Below are positions 10,036-18,481 of a stretch of 64,000 nt of DNA, piece after piece. The position numbers and the translations under genes are program-made. Numbering within the stretch: the stretch's first letter is position 1; every line of letters starts with the position of its first letter. The notes beneath the pieces are model-generated. The model ran no database searches, was not told the origin of the DNA, and was given only the letters and a program-made list of their open reading frames with translations. Source of the stretch: GAS188 sp963794475 (GTDB lineage: Bacteria > Pseudomonadota > Alphaproteobacteria > Rhizobiales > Beijerinckiaceae); contig CAWCDW010000003.1 of the NCBI GenBank assembly GCA_963794475.1, positions 124,001 to 188,000 of the forward strand. The letters are read 5' to 3'.

Positions 10036-10220
10036 GTCGTTGATCCTCACCAACTCCCTCGAGAACCGCGCTTGAGCAGCGGTCAACCCAATGCGCTTTC
10101 ATCAAGCATGAGTTGCAAAATCGCGTCAAACCGGGCTGTTGCACCCTTTGCCGACAATGTGCATCAAGGGGAAAATTCGCGCCGCGACGCAGAGGCGCGA
10201 GGGCGGAAGCAGGAGGAAAG
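10036..10220. promoter_or_regulatory. Divergent iolD / iolG promoter region
   Basis: This 185-base gap must hold both promoters of the two inositol transcription units. An imperfect inverted repeat TTGA-N7-TCAA lies at about 10071-10085. AGGAGG at 10211-10216 sets the iolG start. No regulator gene such as iolR lies nearby, and I cannot name an operator. Confidence 0.4.
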
Positions 10221-11223
10221 ATGATACGCATCGGATTGCTGGGTGCCGGGCGCATCGGCCAGATTCACGGGCGCAATGTCGCGGCGCATGCGGGCGCGAC
10301 GCTCGTTGCCATCGCCGATGCGGTGCCGAAAGCGGCCGCCGCGCTCGCGAAGGCGACGGGTTCGGGCACGATGCCGGTCGACGCGCTCATCGCATCACCG
10401 AAGATCGACGCGGTGATGATCTGCACCTCGACGGACACGCACGCCGATCTCATCGAGCGCATCGCGAAAACCGGCAAATCCATTTTTTGCGAAAAACCCG
10501 TCGATCTTTCGGCGAAGCGCATCGCCTCGACCTTGGGGAAAGTCGAGAAGGCGAAGGTCAAGCTCATGATCGGCTTCAACCGGCGCTTCGACCCGAATTT
10601 CGCGGCGCTCAAGCAACGGCTCGCCAAGGGCGCGATCGGCGATGTCGAGATCATCACGATTCTGTCGCGCAACTCGGCCCCGCCCCCGATCGATTACGTG
10701 AAACGCTCTGGCGGCCTTTTCCGCGACATGATGGTGCATGATCTCGATATGGCGCGCTTCCTCCTCGAGGAGGATCCGGTCGAGGTGCAAGCACTGGCTT
10801 CGAGCCTCGTCGACCGACGCATCGGCGAGGCCGGCGATGTCGATACCGCGGTCGTGCAGATGCGCACGCGTTCGGGCAGGCTGTGCCAGATCTCGAATTC
10901 GCGGCGCGCGAGCTATGGCTATGATCAGCGCATCGAGGTGCATGGCTCGAAAGGCATGCTGCGCGCCGGGAATATGCACGAGACGACGGTCGAAGAGGCA
11001 GGCCCAAAGGGCTTCACCACCGATCGGATCGAGAACTTCTTCCTCGAGCGCTACGCAGCCGCCTATCGCAACGAGCTCGACGCCTTCCTAAGGTGCGTGA
11101 AATCGGGCCGCGCCGCCCTCTCCCTCGGGCCATGACGGACTCAAGGCCCAACTTCTGGCCGACGCCGCGACGCGATCGGCCGAGAGCGGCAAGCCGGTCC
11201 GCCTCGACCTTTCGCGGGGCTGA
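10221..11223 (+). pseudogene. iolG: Inositol 2-dehydrogenase (IolG), frame-disrupted near the C-terminus
   Basis: A Gfo/Idh/MocA-family NAD-dependent dehydrogenase that oxidises myo-inositol to 2-keto-myo-inositol. Seen: Rossmann motif GLLGAGRIGQIHGRN at the N-terminus, FCEKPVDLS with the family Lys at about residue 94, FNRRFDPNFAALK, and MMVHDLDMARFLL with the catalytic Asp/His pair. The open frame ends at 11135 in LSLGP. One base later the other frame reads PSPSGHDGLKAQLLADAAT and on to TGA at 11221-11223, the normal IolG ending. One extra base near 11115-11125 explains this. AGGAGG precedes the ATG 10221. About 300 of 334 residues are intact, so some activity may survive even if the break is real. 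Confidence 0.82.
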
Positions 11224-11229
11224 GCCACG

Positions 11230-12055
11230 ATGTCGACCTCGATCGAATTCGCGCTCAACCATATCGCGGCGCCGAGCCTTCCTGCTGATCGGTTCTTCGC
11301 GCTGGCACGCGCGCTTGGCCTCACCAAGGTCGAGATCCGCAATGATCTTGCCAGCGTGCCCTTGGCCGACGGAACGCCGGCGCAGAAGGTGAAGCAGGCG
11401 GCGCAAGCGCAAGGCGTCACCATCCTCACCATCAATGCCTTGCAGCGCTTCAACGAATGGAGCGACCAACGCGAGGCCGAGGCTATCGAGCTCGCGCGCT
11501 ACGCGAAGGCTTGCGGCGCGAAGGCGCTCGTCCTCGTCCCGGTGAACGATGTTTCGTTTCGCCCGTCCGAGAGCGAAGCGCCTCGAGGGTTTGCGCGATG
11601 CGCTACGGCATCTCGCGCCTTTACTCGTCGAGAACGGGCTGAAGGGCTTCGTCGAGCCTTTGGGCTTCCCTATTTCCTCGCTGCGCTCAAAACGCGAAGC
11701 GATCGATGCCATCGATGCGACGGGCGGCAGGAATGTGTTCCTTCTGGTGCACGACACCTTCCACCATCATCTCGCGGACGAAGCCGCGCTCTTTCCCGAG
11801 CGCACCGGGCTTTGCCATATCTCCGGCGTCACCGAGCGCACCCTGGCGCTGACGAGCCTGCAAGACGCGCATCGCGTGCTCGTCGACGAAGCCGACATCC
11901 TCGGAAGCCTGGCGCAGATCAAGGCGCTCCGCGCCGGCGGTTATCATGGCGTGTTTTCCTTCGAGCCCTTCGCCGAAAGCGTGCAGCGCGCGAGCGATCT
12001 CAAGGCAAGGCTCGAGGCAAGCATGGCTTTGATCGCGAGCGAGATCGCGCAGTAA
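11230..12055 (+). pseudogene. TIM-barrel isomerase, inosose isomerase/IolE-like, frame-disrupted
   Basis: A sugar-phosphate isomerase/epimerase-like protein of about 275 residues that follows iolG by six bases. The first frame contains FALNHIAAPSLPADRFFALA, KVEIRNDLASVPLADGTPA and ILTINALQRFNEW, features of the TIM-barrel proteins found in rhizobial inositol clusters and often called inosose isomerase. After VPVNDVSFRPSES the coding continues in the next frame with KRLEGLRDALRHLAPLLVEN, GFVEPLGFP and HDTFHHHLAD to a stop at 12055. One extra base lies near 11572-11578. The likely role is isomerisation of inososes; function is inferred from family and context only. Confidence 0.65.
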
Positions 12056-12270
12056 GCGTTGGGGGTTCACGCTCGCGGATGGCCGCGATCGCCAGTCGCG
12101 CATCGCCCACGCCCTGTATCCGGCGACCACGCGAGTTGTTCATCCTCGACCCGTTCGGGCCGGCGAAATAACAAGCCCAAAACATCTTCTTTTGGGCGAG
12201 AGCATGCCTATGTTGAGCAAGGATGCGGGCTCCAACGCCCGCTCCAAAATCGGTTGCGAGAGGCGTGCTC

Positions 12271-14052
12271 ATGGACGCGCTCAACCTTGGATATACGCGA
12301 GCCGCGACCCTTGACGAGCTAAAGGCAAAAGGGCGGCTCGTCGTGCACGGCGTGCATCGGCCGATCCTCGTGATCTACGATCAAGGGCGCGTCTTTGCCC
12401 TCGACAATCGCTGCCCCCATATGGGCTTTCCGCTCGAGCGCGGCAGTGTCGAGGATGGCATCTTGACCTGCCATTGGCACCACGCGCGCTTCGATCTCGA
12501 AAGCGGCTGCACTTTCGATCTGTGGGCGGACGACGCACCGACGTGCCCGGTCGAGGTGCGCGATGGCGAGGTTTGGGTCAAGACCAGCTTCGACCATGGG
12601 GATCCCGCCGCGCATTGGCGTGAACGGCTTGCCGACGGCCTCGCCCATGACCTTGGTCTCGTCATCGCCAAAGCGGTGCAGGGACAGCTTGCGGCCGGCG
12701 TTCCGCGAACCGAGATCGTGCGGCAGGTGGCGCTGTTCGGGGCGCTGAACCGCGATGGCTGGGACACCGGGCTTACCATACACACGGCGCTTGCCGATCT
12801 CTTGCCCGTGCTGCGCGAGGAGGATGTCCATCTCGCCCTGTTCCATGGGGCGCGCCGCGTGGCGGCGGATTGCGACGGCGAGGCGCCGCGGCGGGAACGC
12901 GCGCCGCTCGGGAGCCGGCCCGACCCAGCCGCGCTCAAGCGCTGGCTGCGGCGCTGGACGAAAGTGCGTCATCGCGAGGCAGCCGAGCGCACGCTGTTGA
13001 CGGCGATCACGGAAGGCCTCTCGCCCGCAAGCCTCGCGGAGGCGCTTCTGGCGACCGAGACCGAGCGGGCGTTCGCCGACGGCGGACATTCGCTGGATTT
13101 CATCAACAAGGCGTTCGAGTGCCTCGACCTCATCGGCTGGGAGCACGCCGCATGCGTGTTGCCGACCGTCGTTGGACAGATGGTCGAGGCTCGCGGCGCC
13201 GAGGAATCGACCGCCTGGCGCCAGCCTGTCGATCTCATCGCGCTGTGCGAGGAAGCGGCCGGCGAGCTGCCGGAACTGTTGTCCGCCGGCCGCGACGTGC
13301 GCGGCTGGTCGGATCACGCGTCTCTCGCCGGCAGGCTCCTTGGCGACGAACCGGCCCGAATCATGGAGGCGCTCAAGGCGGCAATAGGCGCAGGCGCGTC
13401 GCCCGCGGACCTTGGGCGGTCGCTCGCCTATGCGGCGGCGCTCCGGGTGGCGCGCTTCGGCAATGCCAATGAGCATTCCGATTGGGAGACGGCGCACCAT
13501 GTCTTCAGCTTTGCCAACGCGGTCCACCAGATGCTCGTGCGGATTGGGGCCGCCGATGCCGAGGGTGACGCTCTTGCCGTGCGAAGCGTGCTGCATGGCG
13601 CGATGGCGCTTTACCTTACGCGCTATCTCAACGTGCCGCCGGCGCGCATTCCTGGCGAGGAGGGCGAACAGCTCGATGATCTTCCCGCCGATCAACAGAG
13701 GCTCCGCACAGCCTTGCTCGACGCTTTCGATCGGCAGCGACAGGTCGATCTCGCCGGAAGGCTCGTGGCACGCCATCTCACGCTCGGCCACTCGCCTGGG
13801 GAGCTGATCGCCACGCTTGCGCATGCGGTGCTGCGCGAAGATGCAGGCTTCCATGCCTATCAGATGCTGGAGGCGGCAATCCGGCAATTTGCGGTTTGGG
13901 GCGACACCAACGAGGGCCGGCACATCCTCATCGCGGCCGCACGCTATCTTGCGGCCCACTCACCGACGGAACGCGCGGCATTGCAGACAGCCGACATCGC
14001 GCGTCGCTTGATGCGGGGCGGTGAGCTCTATCGCGAGGCCGAGGCGTCGTAA
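12271..14052 (+). CDS. Rieske [2Fe-2S] protein fused to a long uncharacterised helical domain
   Basis: About 593 residues. Residues 1-105 form a ferredoxin-type Rieske domain with both ligand pairs: CPHMGFPL and CHWHHARFD, about 17 residues apart. The remaining 480 or so residues are predicted helical, rich in Ala and Leu, with recurring His-rich segments such as SDWETAHHVFSFANAVHQ, GGHSLDFINKAFE and EDAGFHAYQML. I recognise no named domain there. It is not the oxygenase alpha-subunit catalytic fold: the usual D/E-X-X-H-X4-H iron motif is not apparent. ATG 12271 is chosen because GCGAGAGG lies upstream; the frame is open from 12223. It stands alone on its strand. An electron-transfer or metal-dependent oxidase role is a guess. 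Confidence 0.75.
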   Translation: MDALNLGYTRAATLDELKAKGRLVVHGVHRPILVIYDQGRVFALDNRCPHMGFPLERGSVEDGILTCHWHHARFDLESGCTFDLWADDAPTCPVEVRDGEVWVKTSFDHGDPAAHWRERLADGLAHDLGLVIAKAVQGQLAAGVPRTEIVRQVALFGALNRDGWDTGLTIHTALADLLPVLREEDVHLALFHGARRVAADCDGEAPRRERAPLGSRPDPAALKRWLRRWTKVRHREAAERTLLTAITEGLSPASLAEALLATETERAFADGGHSLDFINKAFECLDLIGWEHAACVLPTVVGQMVEARGAEESTAWRQPVDLIALCEEAAGELPELLSAGRDVRGWSDHASLAGRLLGDEPARIMEALKAAIGAGASPADLGRSLAYAAALRVARFGNANEHSDWETAHHVFSFANAVHQMLVRIGAADAEGDALAVRSVLHGAMALYLTRYLNVPPARIPGEEGEQLDDLPADQQRLRTALLDAFDRQRQVDLAGRLVARHLTLGHSPGELIATLAHAVLREDAGFHAYQMLEAAIRQFAVWGDTNEGRHILIAAARYLAAHSPTERAALQTADIARRLMRGGELYREAEAS

Positions 14053-14591
14053 CGGCACCCCGGACGCGCCACCTGATCGCGGTTATCCGCTGCGTCCCGT
14101 TTGCGCAGCGCGTCCACCCGCAAGCTAAAGGCCGCCGGCGTCGGCGACCCGGGTCGTGGTGGTGGTAGCCTGAATACGGAAGGCGCCAACCCAGATCACG
14201 AATTTGTGATCTCGGTCCAGGCGCTGCAAAAGATGCCTTGCTTTTCAGGCTGAAAGCCAAGGAGCCGATCGTTGCGTCGTCTTGGACAAAGCTCGGCTCT
14301 GCCTTGCGGATGCCGACATTGCGAGGAATCGTCGTTCTCGGACCTTCGAGCGCGCCGTTGGCGACGCGCCGCCTGGGCAAACAGGAGATCGCGATGGAGA
14401 AGTCTCGCATCGTTGCCGTGCTCAGGGAGGCAAGAGGACTTCGGAAAAACAAAGCGGGAAAGACCATCATAAGCGCCAGGATCGCGGCAAAGGACAAGAC
14501 GGCGAACCCCGTGAAAGGGCTGAAGGCTCCGGGGCCAATGAAGGACGCCGCGAGGCAAATCCCCCCAAGCAAGTGATTCCAAGAATAAAAA
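14053..14591. other. Intergenic stretch without a recognised gene
   Basis: Overlapping ORFs of about 60-210 codons run through this gap on both strands, but none has a recognisable product or convincing ribosome site. A near-perfect palindrome, GATCACGAATTTGTGATC, lies at about 14195-14212. One minus-strand frame contains a single hydrophobic stretch at its N-terminus, which I cannot support as a gene. Confidence 0.4.
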
Positions 14592-15206
14592 TCAGCGGGG
14601 CCGGATCAGCTCGCGCTCGGTGAGGATTGCGTCGAGGCGCTGATCATGCGGCTCGAGCGGAACGCTCACCACTTCCTGACAAGTGAAAGCGAGGCCGAGC
14701 GTGCGTGGTGGCTTGCCCGCCTCGATTTGCCGCCCGATGGCTCCGTCGTAATAGCCTTTGCCGTAGCCGATACGGCCGCCTTGGCGATCGAAAGCCGCAA
14801 GCGGCACGAGCATGATGTCGGGCGCGACGAGCGCGGCGTCGATCGAGGGCTGCGAGAGCCCGAAGCCCACCTTCTGCAACCGATCCTGGAAGGCGAATTG
14901 TCGAAAGACGAGCCGGCCTTCCTCGATGCAAGGAAGCGCGAGCTCCGCCCCTTTCGCGGCGAGCTCTTGCATCAACCAGCGCGGATCGAGTTCGGAGCGG
15001 ATGGGCCAAAAGCCGCTGACCAGCAAGCCTCGAACATCGCCGAGAGCAGCCGGTCCGCTCGTCGCGAAACTCTTCGAGGCCGCGATGCGCGCTTGCGGAG
15101 CGAGCGCGTCGCGGCAAGCGAGCGCCGCCGCGCGGATCGCCGCTTTCTCGGCCCGAATCTCCGCCTCTCGTTCATGAAGCTCACGAGAAGCGTCCGAACC
15201 GGTCAC
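14592..15206 (-). CDS. 5-formyltetrahydrofolate cyclo-ligase
   Basis: A 204-residue cytoplasmic enzyme (MTHFS, also called Fau or YgfA) that converts 5-formyl-THF to 5,10-methenyl-THF using ATP. The diagnostic folate/ATP motif GGRIGYGKGYYDGAI is present near residue 148, followed by TLGLAFTCQ and VPLEPHDQRLDAILTE. VSGFWPIRSELDPRWLM is also typical. The start used is GTG at 15206. The gene lies directly downstream of the 6S RNA candidate, an arrangement known in many proteobacteria (ssrS-ygfA). It may be expressed from the same promoter by readthrough. Confidence 0.9.
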   Translation of the reverse strand: MTGSDASRELHEREAEIRAEKAAIRAAALACRDALAPQARIAASKSFATSGPAALGDVRGLLVSGFWPIRSELDPRWLMQELAAKGAELALPCIEEGRLVFRQFAFQDRLQKVGFGLSQPSIDAALVAPDIMLVPLAAFDRQGGRIGYGKGYYDGAIGRQIEAGKPPRTLGLAFTCQEVVSVPLEPHDQRLDAILTERELIRPR

Positions 15207-15246
15207 GGCAATCCTGTGCAGTCTTGCGAGGCCTCGGTGAGAGAAA

Positions 15247-15401
15247 GCGGAGCCGCCTCGGCCGTCGAACTATCGATCCCGGGACACCTACAACGTAGGT
15301 GGGCGCCATATGTCCGGGTCCAGGGACCCGGTCAGGGACAGCTCCCGTTCGGATCGATAAGGGCCCGGGGATACAAGTTCTGACGCACCGCGCAGCCCCG
15401 C
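15247..15401 (-). ncRNA. ssrS: 6S RNA (SsrS), alphaproteobacterial type
   Basis: The minus-strand sequence folds as expected for 6S RNA. A closing stem GCGGGGCTGC / GCGGCTCCGC pairs over ten bases (15392-15401 with 15247-15256, two G-U). An inner stem TTATCGATC / GATCGATAG follows. The apical arm contains CCGGGTCC / GGACCCGG, and a short hairpin CACCTAC-GTT-GTAGGTG lies on the 3' side of the CATATGGCGCC stretch. Length is about 155 nt. Upstream position next to 5-formyltetrahydrofolate cyclo-ligase matches known synteny. 6S RNA binds sigma-70 RNA polymerase and represses it in stationary phase. Exact ends are estimated from the closing stem. Confidence 0.78.
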
Positions 15402-15537
15402 CGTGGCGAATGTAGGTCAAGGGTTCGCAAAAGGCCAGTGCCGATCAAATGCCTATCCCTGGCCGCTGGCATCTCGCCTGCCGATTGGCTAAATCTTCGG
15501 CATCGTCTCGTCGATGCGCGTCGAGGAATCGTATCTG

Positions 15538-17133
15538 ATGAATGATCCGGCCGGTCCGCAAGTGAGCCGCCGACGCCTCTTGAGGATGATCGGCGAGGCG
15601 ACGTCGAGCGCCGTGATGTATCAGGCGATGACGAGCCTCGGCCACGCGGCCGATTCCACCTACAAAGGCCCGGTCGAGCTTCCGGGCGATCCGAAGGGCG
15701 CCTCGATCCTCATCCTGGGTGCCGGGCTCGCCGGCATGGTCGCGGCTCTCGAGCTTCGCAAGGCCGGCTACAAGGTGAAACTGCTCGAATACCAAAAGCG
15801 GGCGGGTGGGCGGAACTGGTCGCTGCGCGGCGGCGACAGCTATACCGAGCTCGGCGGGGCGCGGCAGGATTGCGCCTTCGACGAGGGACTCTACATCAAC
15901 CCGGGCCCTTGGCGCATTCCCTATCATCATCGTGCGCTGCTCGACTATTGCAAGCGGCTGAACGTGAGGCTCGAACCCTTCATTCAGCTCAACTTCAACA
16001 GCTATCTGCATGCGAGCGGCGCCTTCGACGGCAAGCCACAGCGGTTGCGCCACGTGTTCGCCGATTACAACGGCCACATCTCCGAGCTCCTGGCGAAGGC
16101 GGTGGATAAGGACAAGCTCGATGACGCGGTGAGCGCCGAGGACAAGGAAGTCCTGCTGACATCGCTACGCGCCTGGGGAGCGCTCGACCGCGATTACGCC
16201 TATCGAGCTGGATATGCTTCGAGCGAGGTTCGCGGCTATGAAAAGGCGCCGGGAGGCGGGGTGGACGGGGCGCCTTCGCCCTCGACGCCGCTCGCCTTCA
16301 ATGACGTGTTGAACTCGCGCCTGTGGCGGCATTTGAGCCTCCCGCTGCAGCATGATTTCCAGCACACGATGTTCCAGCCGGCCGGCGGCATGGACATGAT
16401 CGGCAAGGCCTTCTTCAGGGAGGTGGGCGACCTCGTCGAGCTCGACGCCAAGGTGACGGCGATCCGTCAGAGCGAGAAGGGCGTGACCGTCACCTATGAA
16501 AGCGCGAGCGGCGGCAGCGCGCGGCAAGCAAGCGCCGATTGGTGCTTATGCACCATCCCGCTCTCGATCCTGAGCCAAATCGAGCTCGATGTCGGCGCCC
16601 CGATGAGAGCCGCGATCGACGCCGTGCCCTACGCGGCTTCGGTGAAGATCGGCCTGCAGTTCAAGCGGCGCTTTTGGGAGGAGGACGAGGCGATCTATGG
16701 CGGCATCTCCTTCACGGATTTGCCGATCGCGCAGATTTCCTACCCGAGCACGGATTACCACAAGGCGGGCAAGGGCGTGCTGCTCGGCGCCTACAGCTTC
16801 GGGTTGCCGGCGACCGAGTTTACCGCGATGACCCCGGCCGAGCGCATCGCGCTCGCGGTCGAGAACGGCGCCCATATCCATCCGCAATATCGCGAGGCGT
16901 TCGAGAACGGCATCTCGGTCGCCTGGCATCGCGTGCCTTGGACGCTCGGCTGCTTCGGCCTGTGGAGCGCCGCGACCCGCAAGGACCATTACCAGGATCT
17001 GTGCGCCATCGACGGTCGCATCGTGCTCGCCGGCGAACATGCTTCCTACGTGAACGCCTGGCAGGAGGGCGCCATCCTCTCCTCGCTCGACGCCATCACG
17101 CGCCTGCACAAGCGCGTCGTCGCCGGCAATTGA
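15538..17133 (+). CDS. Flavin monoamine oxidase-family protein, exported; probable amine dehydrogenase
   Basis: A flavin amine oxidase-superfamily protein of about 531 residues. The N-terminus has SRRRLLRMIG followed by a weakly hydrophobic stretch and a processing-like AAD, consistent with Tat export. The FAD motif ILGAGLAGMVAALELRKAG and the following Glu-containing strand VKLLEYQKRAGGRNWS are clear, as is the C-terminal FAD motif GRIVLAGEHASYVNAWQEGA. Start 15538 is preferred over ATG 15514 because GAGGAA precedes it. A c-type cytochrome follows 15 bases downstream. By analogy with nicotine oxidoreductase NicA2, which uses a cytochrome c, this enzyme may pass electrons to that partner rather than oxygen. 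The amine substrate is unknown; L-amino-acid oxidase is an alternative. Confidence 0.8.
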   Translation: MNDPAGPQVSRRRLLRMIGEATSSAVMYQAMTSLGHAADSTYKGPVELPGDPKGASILILGAGLAGMVAALELRKAGYKVKLLEYQKRAGGRNWSLRGGDSYTELGGARQDCAFDEGLYINPGPWRIPYHHRALLDYCKRLNVRLEPFIQLNFNSYLHASGAFDGKPQRLRHVFADYNGHISELLAKAVDKDKLDDAVSAEDKEVLLTSLRAWGALDRDYAYRAGYASSEVRGYEKAPGGGVDGAPSPSTPLAFNDVLNSRLWRHLSLPLQHDFQHTMFQPAGGMDMIGKAFFREVGDLVELDAKVTAIRQSEKGVTVTYESASGGSARQASADWCLCTIPLSILSQIELDVGAPMRAAIDAVPYAASVKIGLQFKRRFWEEDEAIYGGISFTDLPIAQISYPSTDYHKAGKGVLLGAYSFGLPATEFTAMTPAERIALAVENGAHIHPQYREAFENGISVAWHRVPWTLGCFGLWSAATRKDHYQDLCAIDGRIVLAGEHASYVNAWQEGAILSSLDAITRLHKRVVAGN

Positions 17134-17148
17134 GCCGCTGTCGGATCG

Positions 17149-17607
17149 ATGGAGCTTGCCGTGAACAGATCCTTGACGATTTGCCCTGCGCCCACCGGCC
17201 GAAAGCCTCGCCGCTTCGCCGGCTTCATCATGTCAGTCCTGTTCATGGCTTGTGCAGGCTCGATGACCGCCGGGGCGCAGAGCGCGAATTTCCTGTCGAC
17301 CACGACACGCTATCCTGAAGCATCGGGCGAGGCGCTCTACCACGCGATCTGCCAAGGCTGTCACATGGCCGATGCGAGAGGCGCGAGCGGAGCCGGCACC
17401 TATCCGGCGCTCGCCGCCGATGCGAAGCTCGAGGCGGGCGGATATGCGGTCCTCGTGATCGTCCAAGGTCAAAAGGCCATGCCGCCATTCGGCTACGCGC
17501 TGAGCGACGAGCAAATCGCCGCCGTCGTGAATTATGTCCGTACCCACTTCGGCAACGGCTACAAGGACGAGGTCACGGCCGCCGATGTGAAGGCGGCGCG
17601 GCCCTAG
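17149..17607 (+). CDS. Periplasmic c-type cytochrome, probable electron acceptor of the amine oxidase-like enzyme
   Basis: A 152-residue protein with an N-terminal signal peptide (hydrophobic core FIMSVLFMACAGSMTAGA) and a single haem-attachment site CQGCH near residue 65. The distal Met is probably the one in KAMPPFG, followed by the class I cytochrome helix LSDEQIAAVVNYVRTHFGN. It follows the flavoenzyme by 15 bases and is surely co-transcribed. Start 17149 is an ATG; a GTG at 17161 with GGAG upstream is also possible. It most likely takes electrons from the flavoenzyme in the periplasm and hands them to the respiratory chain. Confidence 0.88.
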   Translation: MELAVNRSLTICPAPTGRKPRRFAGFIMSVLFMACAGSMTAGAQSANFLSTTTRYPEASGEALYHAICQGCHMADARGASGAGTYPALAADAKLEAGGYAVLVIVQGQKAMPPFGYALSDEQIAAVVNYVRTHFGNGYKDEVTAADVKAARP

Positions 17608-17638
17608 GCGATACGACCGCCTGGAGCGGCCACCCAGG

Positions 17639-18442
17639 TTATACCGGGAGGAGAATCTCAGCCTTCATGAAGGTAGCGGCACGGCCGGTGAGAAGAACCC
17701 GATCCCCTCTTAACTCGCAGCCCAGATGTCCGCCCCTATGGGAGCACTGAAACGCCGAAAGACTCAGCTTTCCCAATTTCTTTGCCCAATAAGGGACTAG
17801 AGTTGCGTGTGTCGAGCCGGTCACCGGATCCTCGGGAATCCCCGCGCCCGGCACGAAGTAGCGCGACACGAAATCATAATGGTCGCCCTTCCCTGTCACG
17901 GCCAGTCCGAGCGGATGAAGGGTAGCGATCTTCGCGAGGTCGGGCACAAACTCGCGCACGGCTCGCTCGCCAGATAGCTCGACGAAAATATTTTCGAAGT
18001 TCCGAAATAGGGTCGCTCCCGCGTTTGGGAACATTGGGCTCAGGGCCGAAGGAAGATCGTCGACGGGCGTCGGCGGAAGGCTCGGCACGTCGAGCGTATA
18101 ACCATCTTCTTGTCGAGAAACCCGCAACTCTCCTACACGCGTCGCGAACACGAGCTCTCCATGAACCCGCCGTTCGGTCGCAAGGACGTGAGCGGTGGCG
18201 AGCGTCGCATGCCCGCAGAAATCAACCTCGTGGAGCGGCGTGAACCACCGAAGGTCCCAGCCTGCCGCATTCGCGCGAACGAACGCCGTCTCCGCAAGAT
18301 TATTTTCGGCCGCAATGTTCTGCATCGTGTCATCGGTCAGCCAGTCATCAAGAACCAGCACGGCCGCTGGATTGCCGCCAAAAACGTGGTCGGCAAACGC
18401 GTCCACCTGGTACATGGCGAGTGACCGCATCTTGCCCCTCAA
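17639..18442 (-). CDS. PhzF-family isomerase/epimerase
   Basis: A 267-residue member of the PhzF superfamily (diaminopimelate-epimerase-like fold). Typical motifs: YQVDAFADHVFGGNPAAV at the N-terminus, NNLAETAFV with the catalytic Glu at about residue 50, WFTPLHEVDFCGHATLA, and the C-terminal GAGIPEDPVTGSTHATL. The family includes PhzF itself but most members have unknown metabolic roles. It lies 40 bases from the citrate synthase gene on the same strand, and an operon is possible. The start could be the ATG at 18442 or the internal MRSLAMYQ. Confidence 0.87.
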   Translation of the reverse strand: MRGKMRSLAMYQVDAFADHVFGGNPAAVLVLDDWLTDDTMQNIAAENNLAETAFVRANAAGWDLRWFTPLHEVDFCGHATLATAHVLATERRVHGELVFATRVGELRVSRQEDGYTLDVPSLPPTPVDDLPSALSPMFPNAGATLFRNFENIFVELSGERAVREFVPDLAKIATLHPLGLAVTGKGDHYDFVSRYFVPGAGIPEDPVTGSTHATLVPYWAKKLGKLSLSAFQCSHRGGHLGCELRGDRVLLTGRAATFMKAEILLPV

Positions 18443-18481
18443 GGGTTGTTCATCGTCTCAAATGGGGGCCACCGTGCTGCC

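Noticed and set aside
12319..13959. 546-codon minus-strand ORF
   Set aside because: Opposite the Rieske fusion gene, no recognisable product.
14196..14582. Several overlapping ORFs of about 110-210 codons in the 14.1-14.6 kb gap
   Set aside because: No family match, weak ribosome sites and frames on both strands; not supportable as genes.
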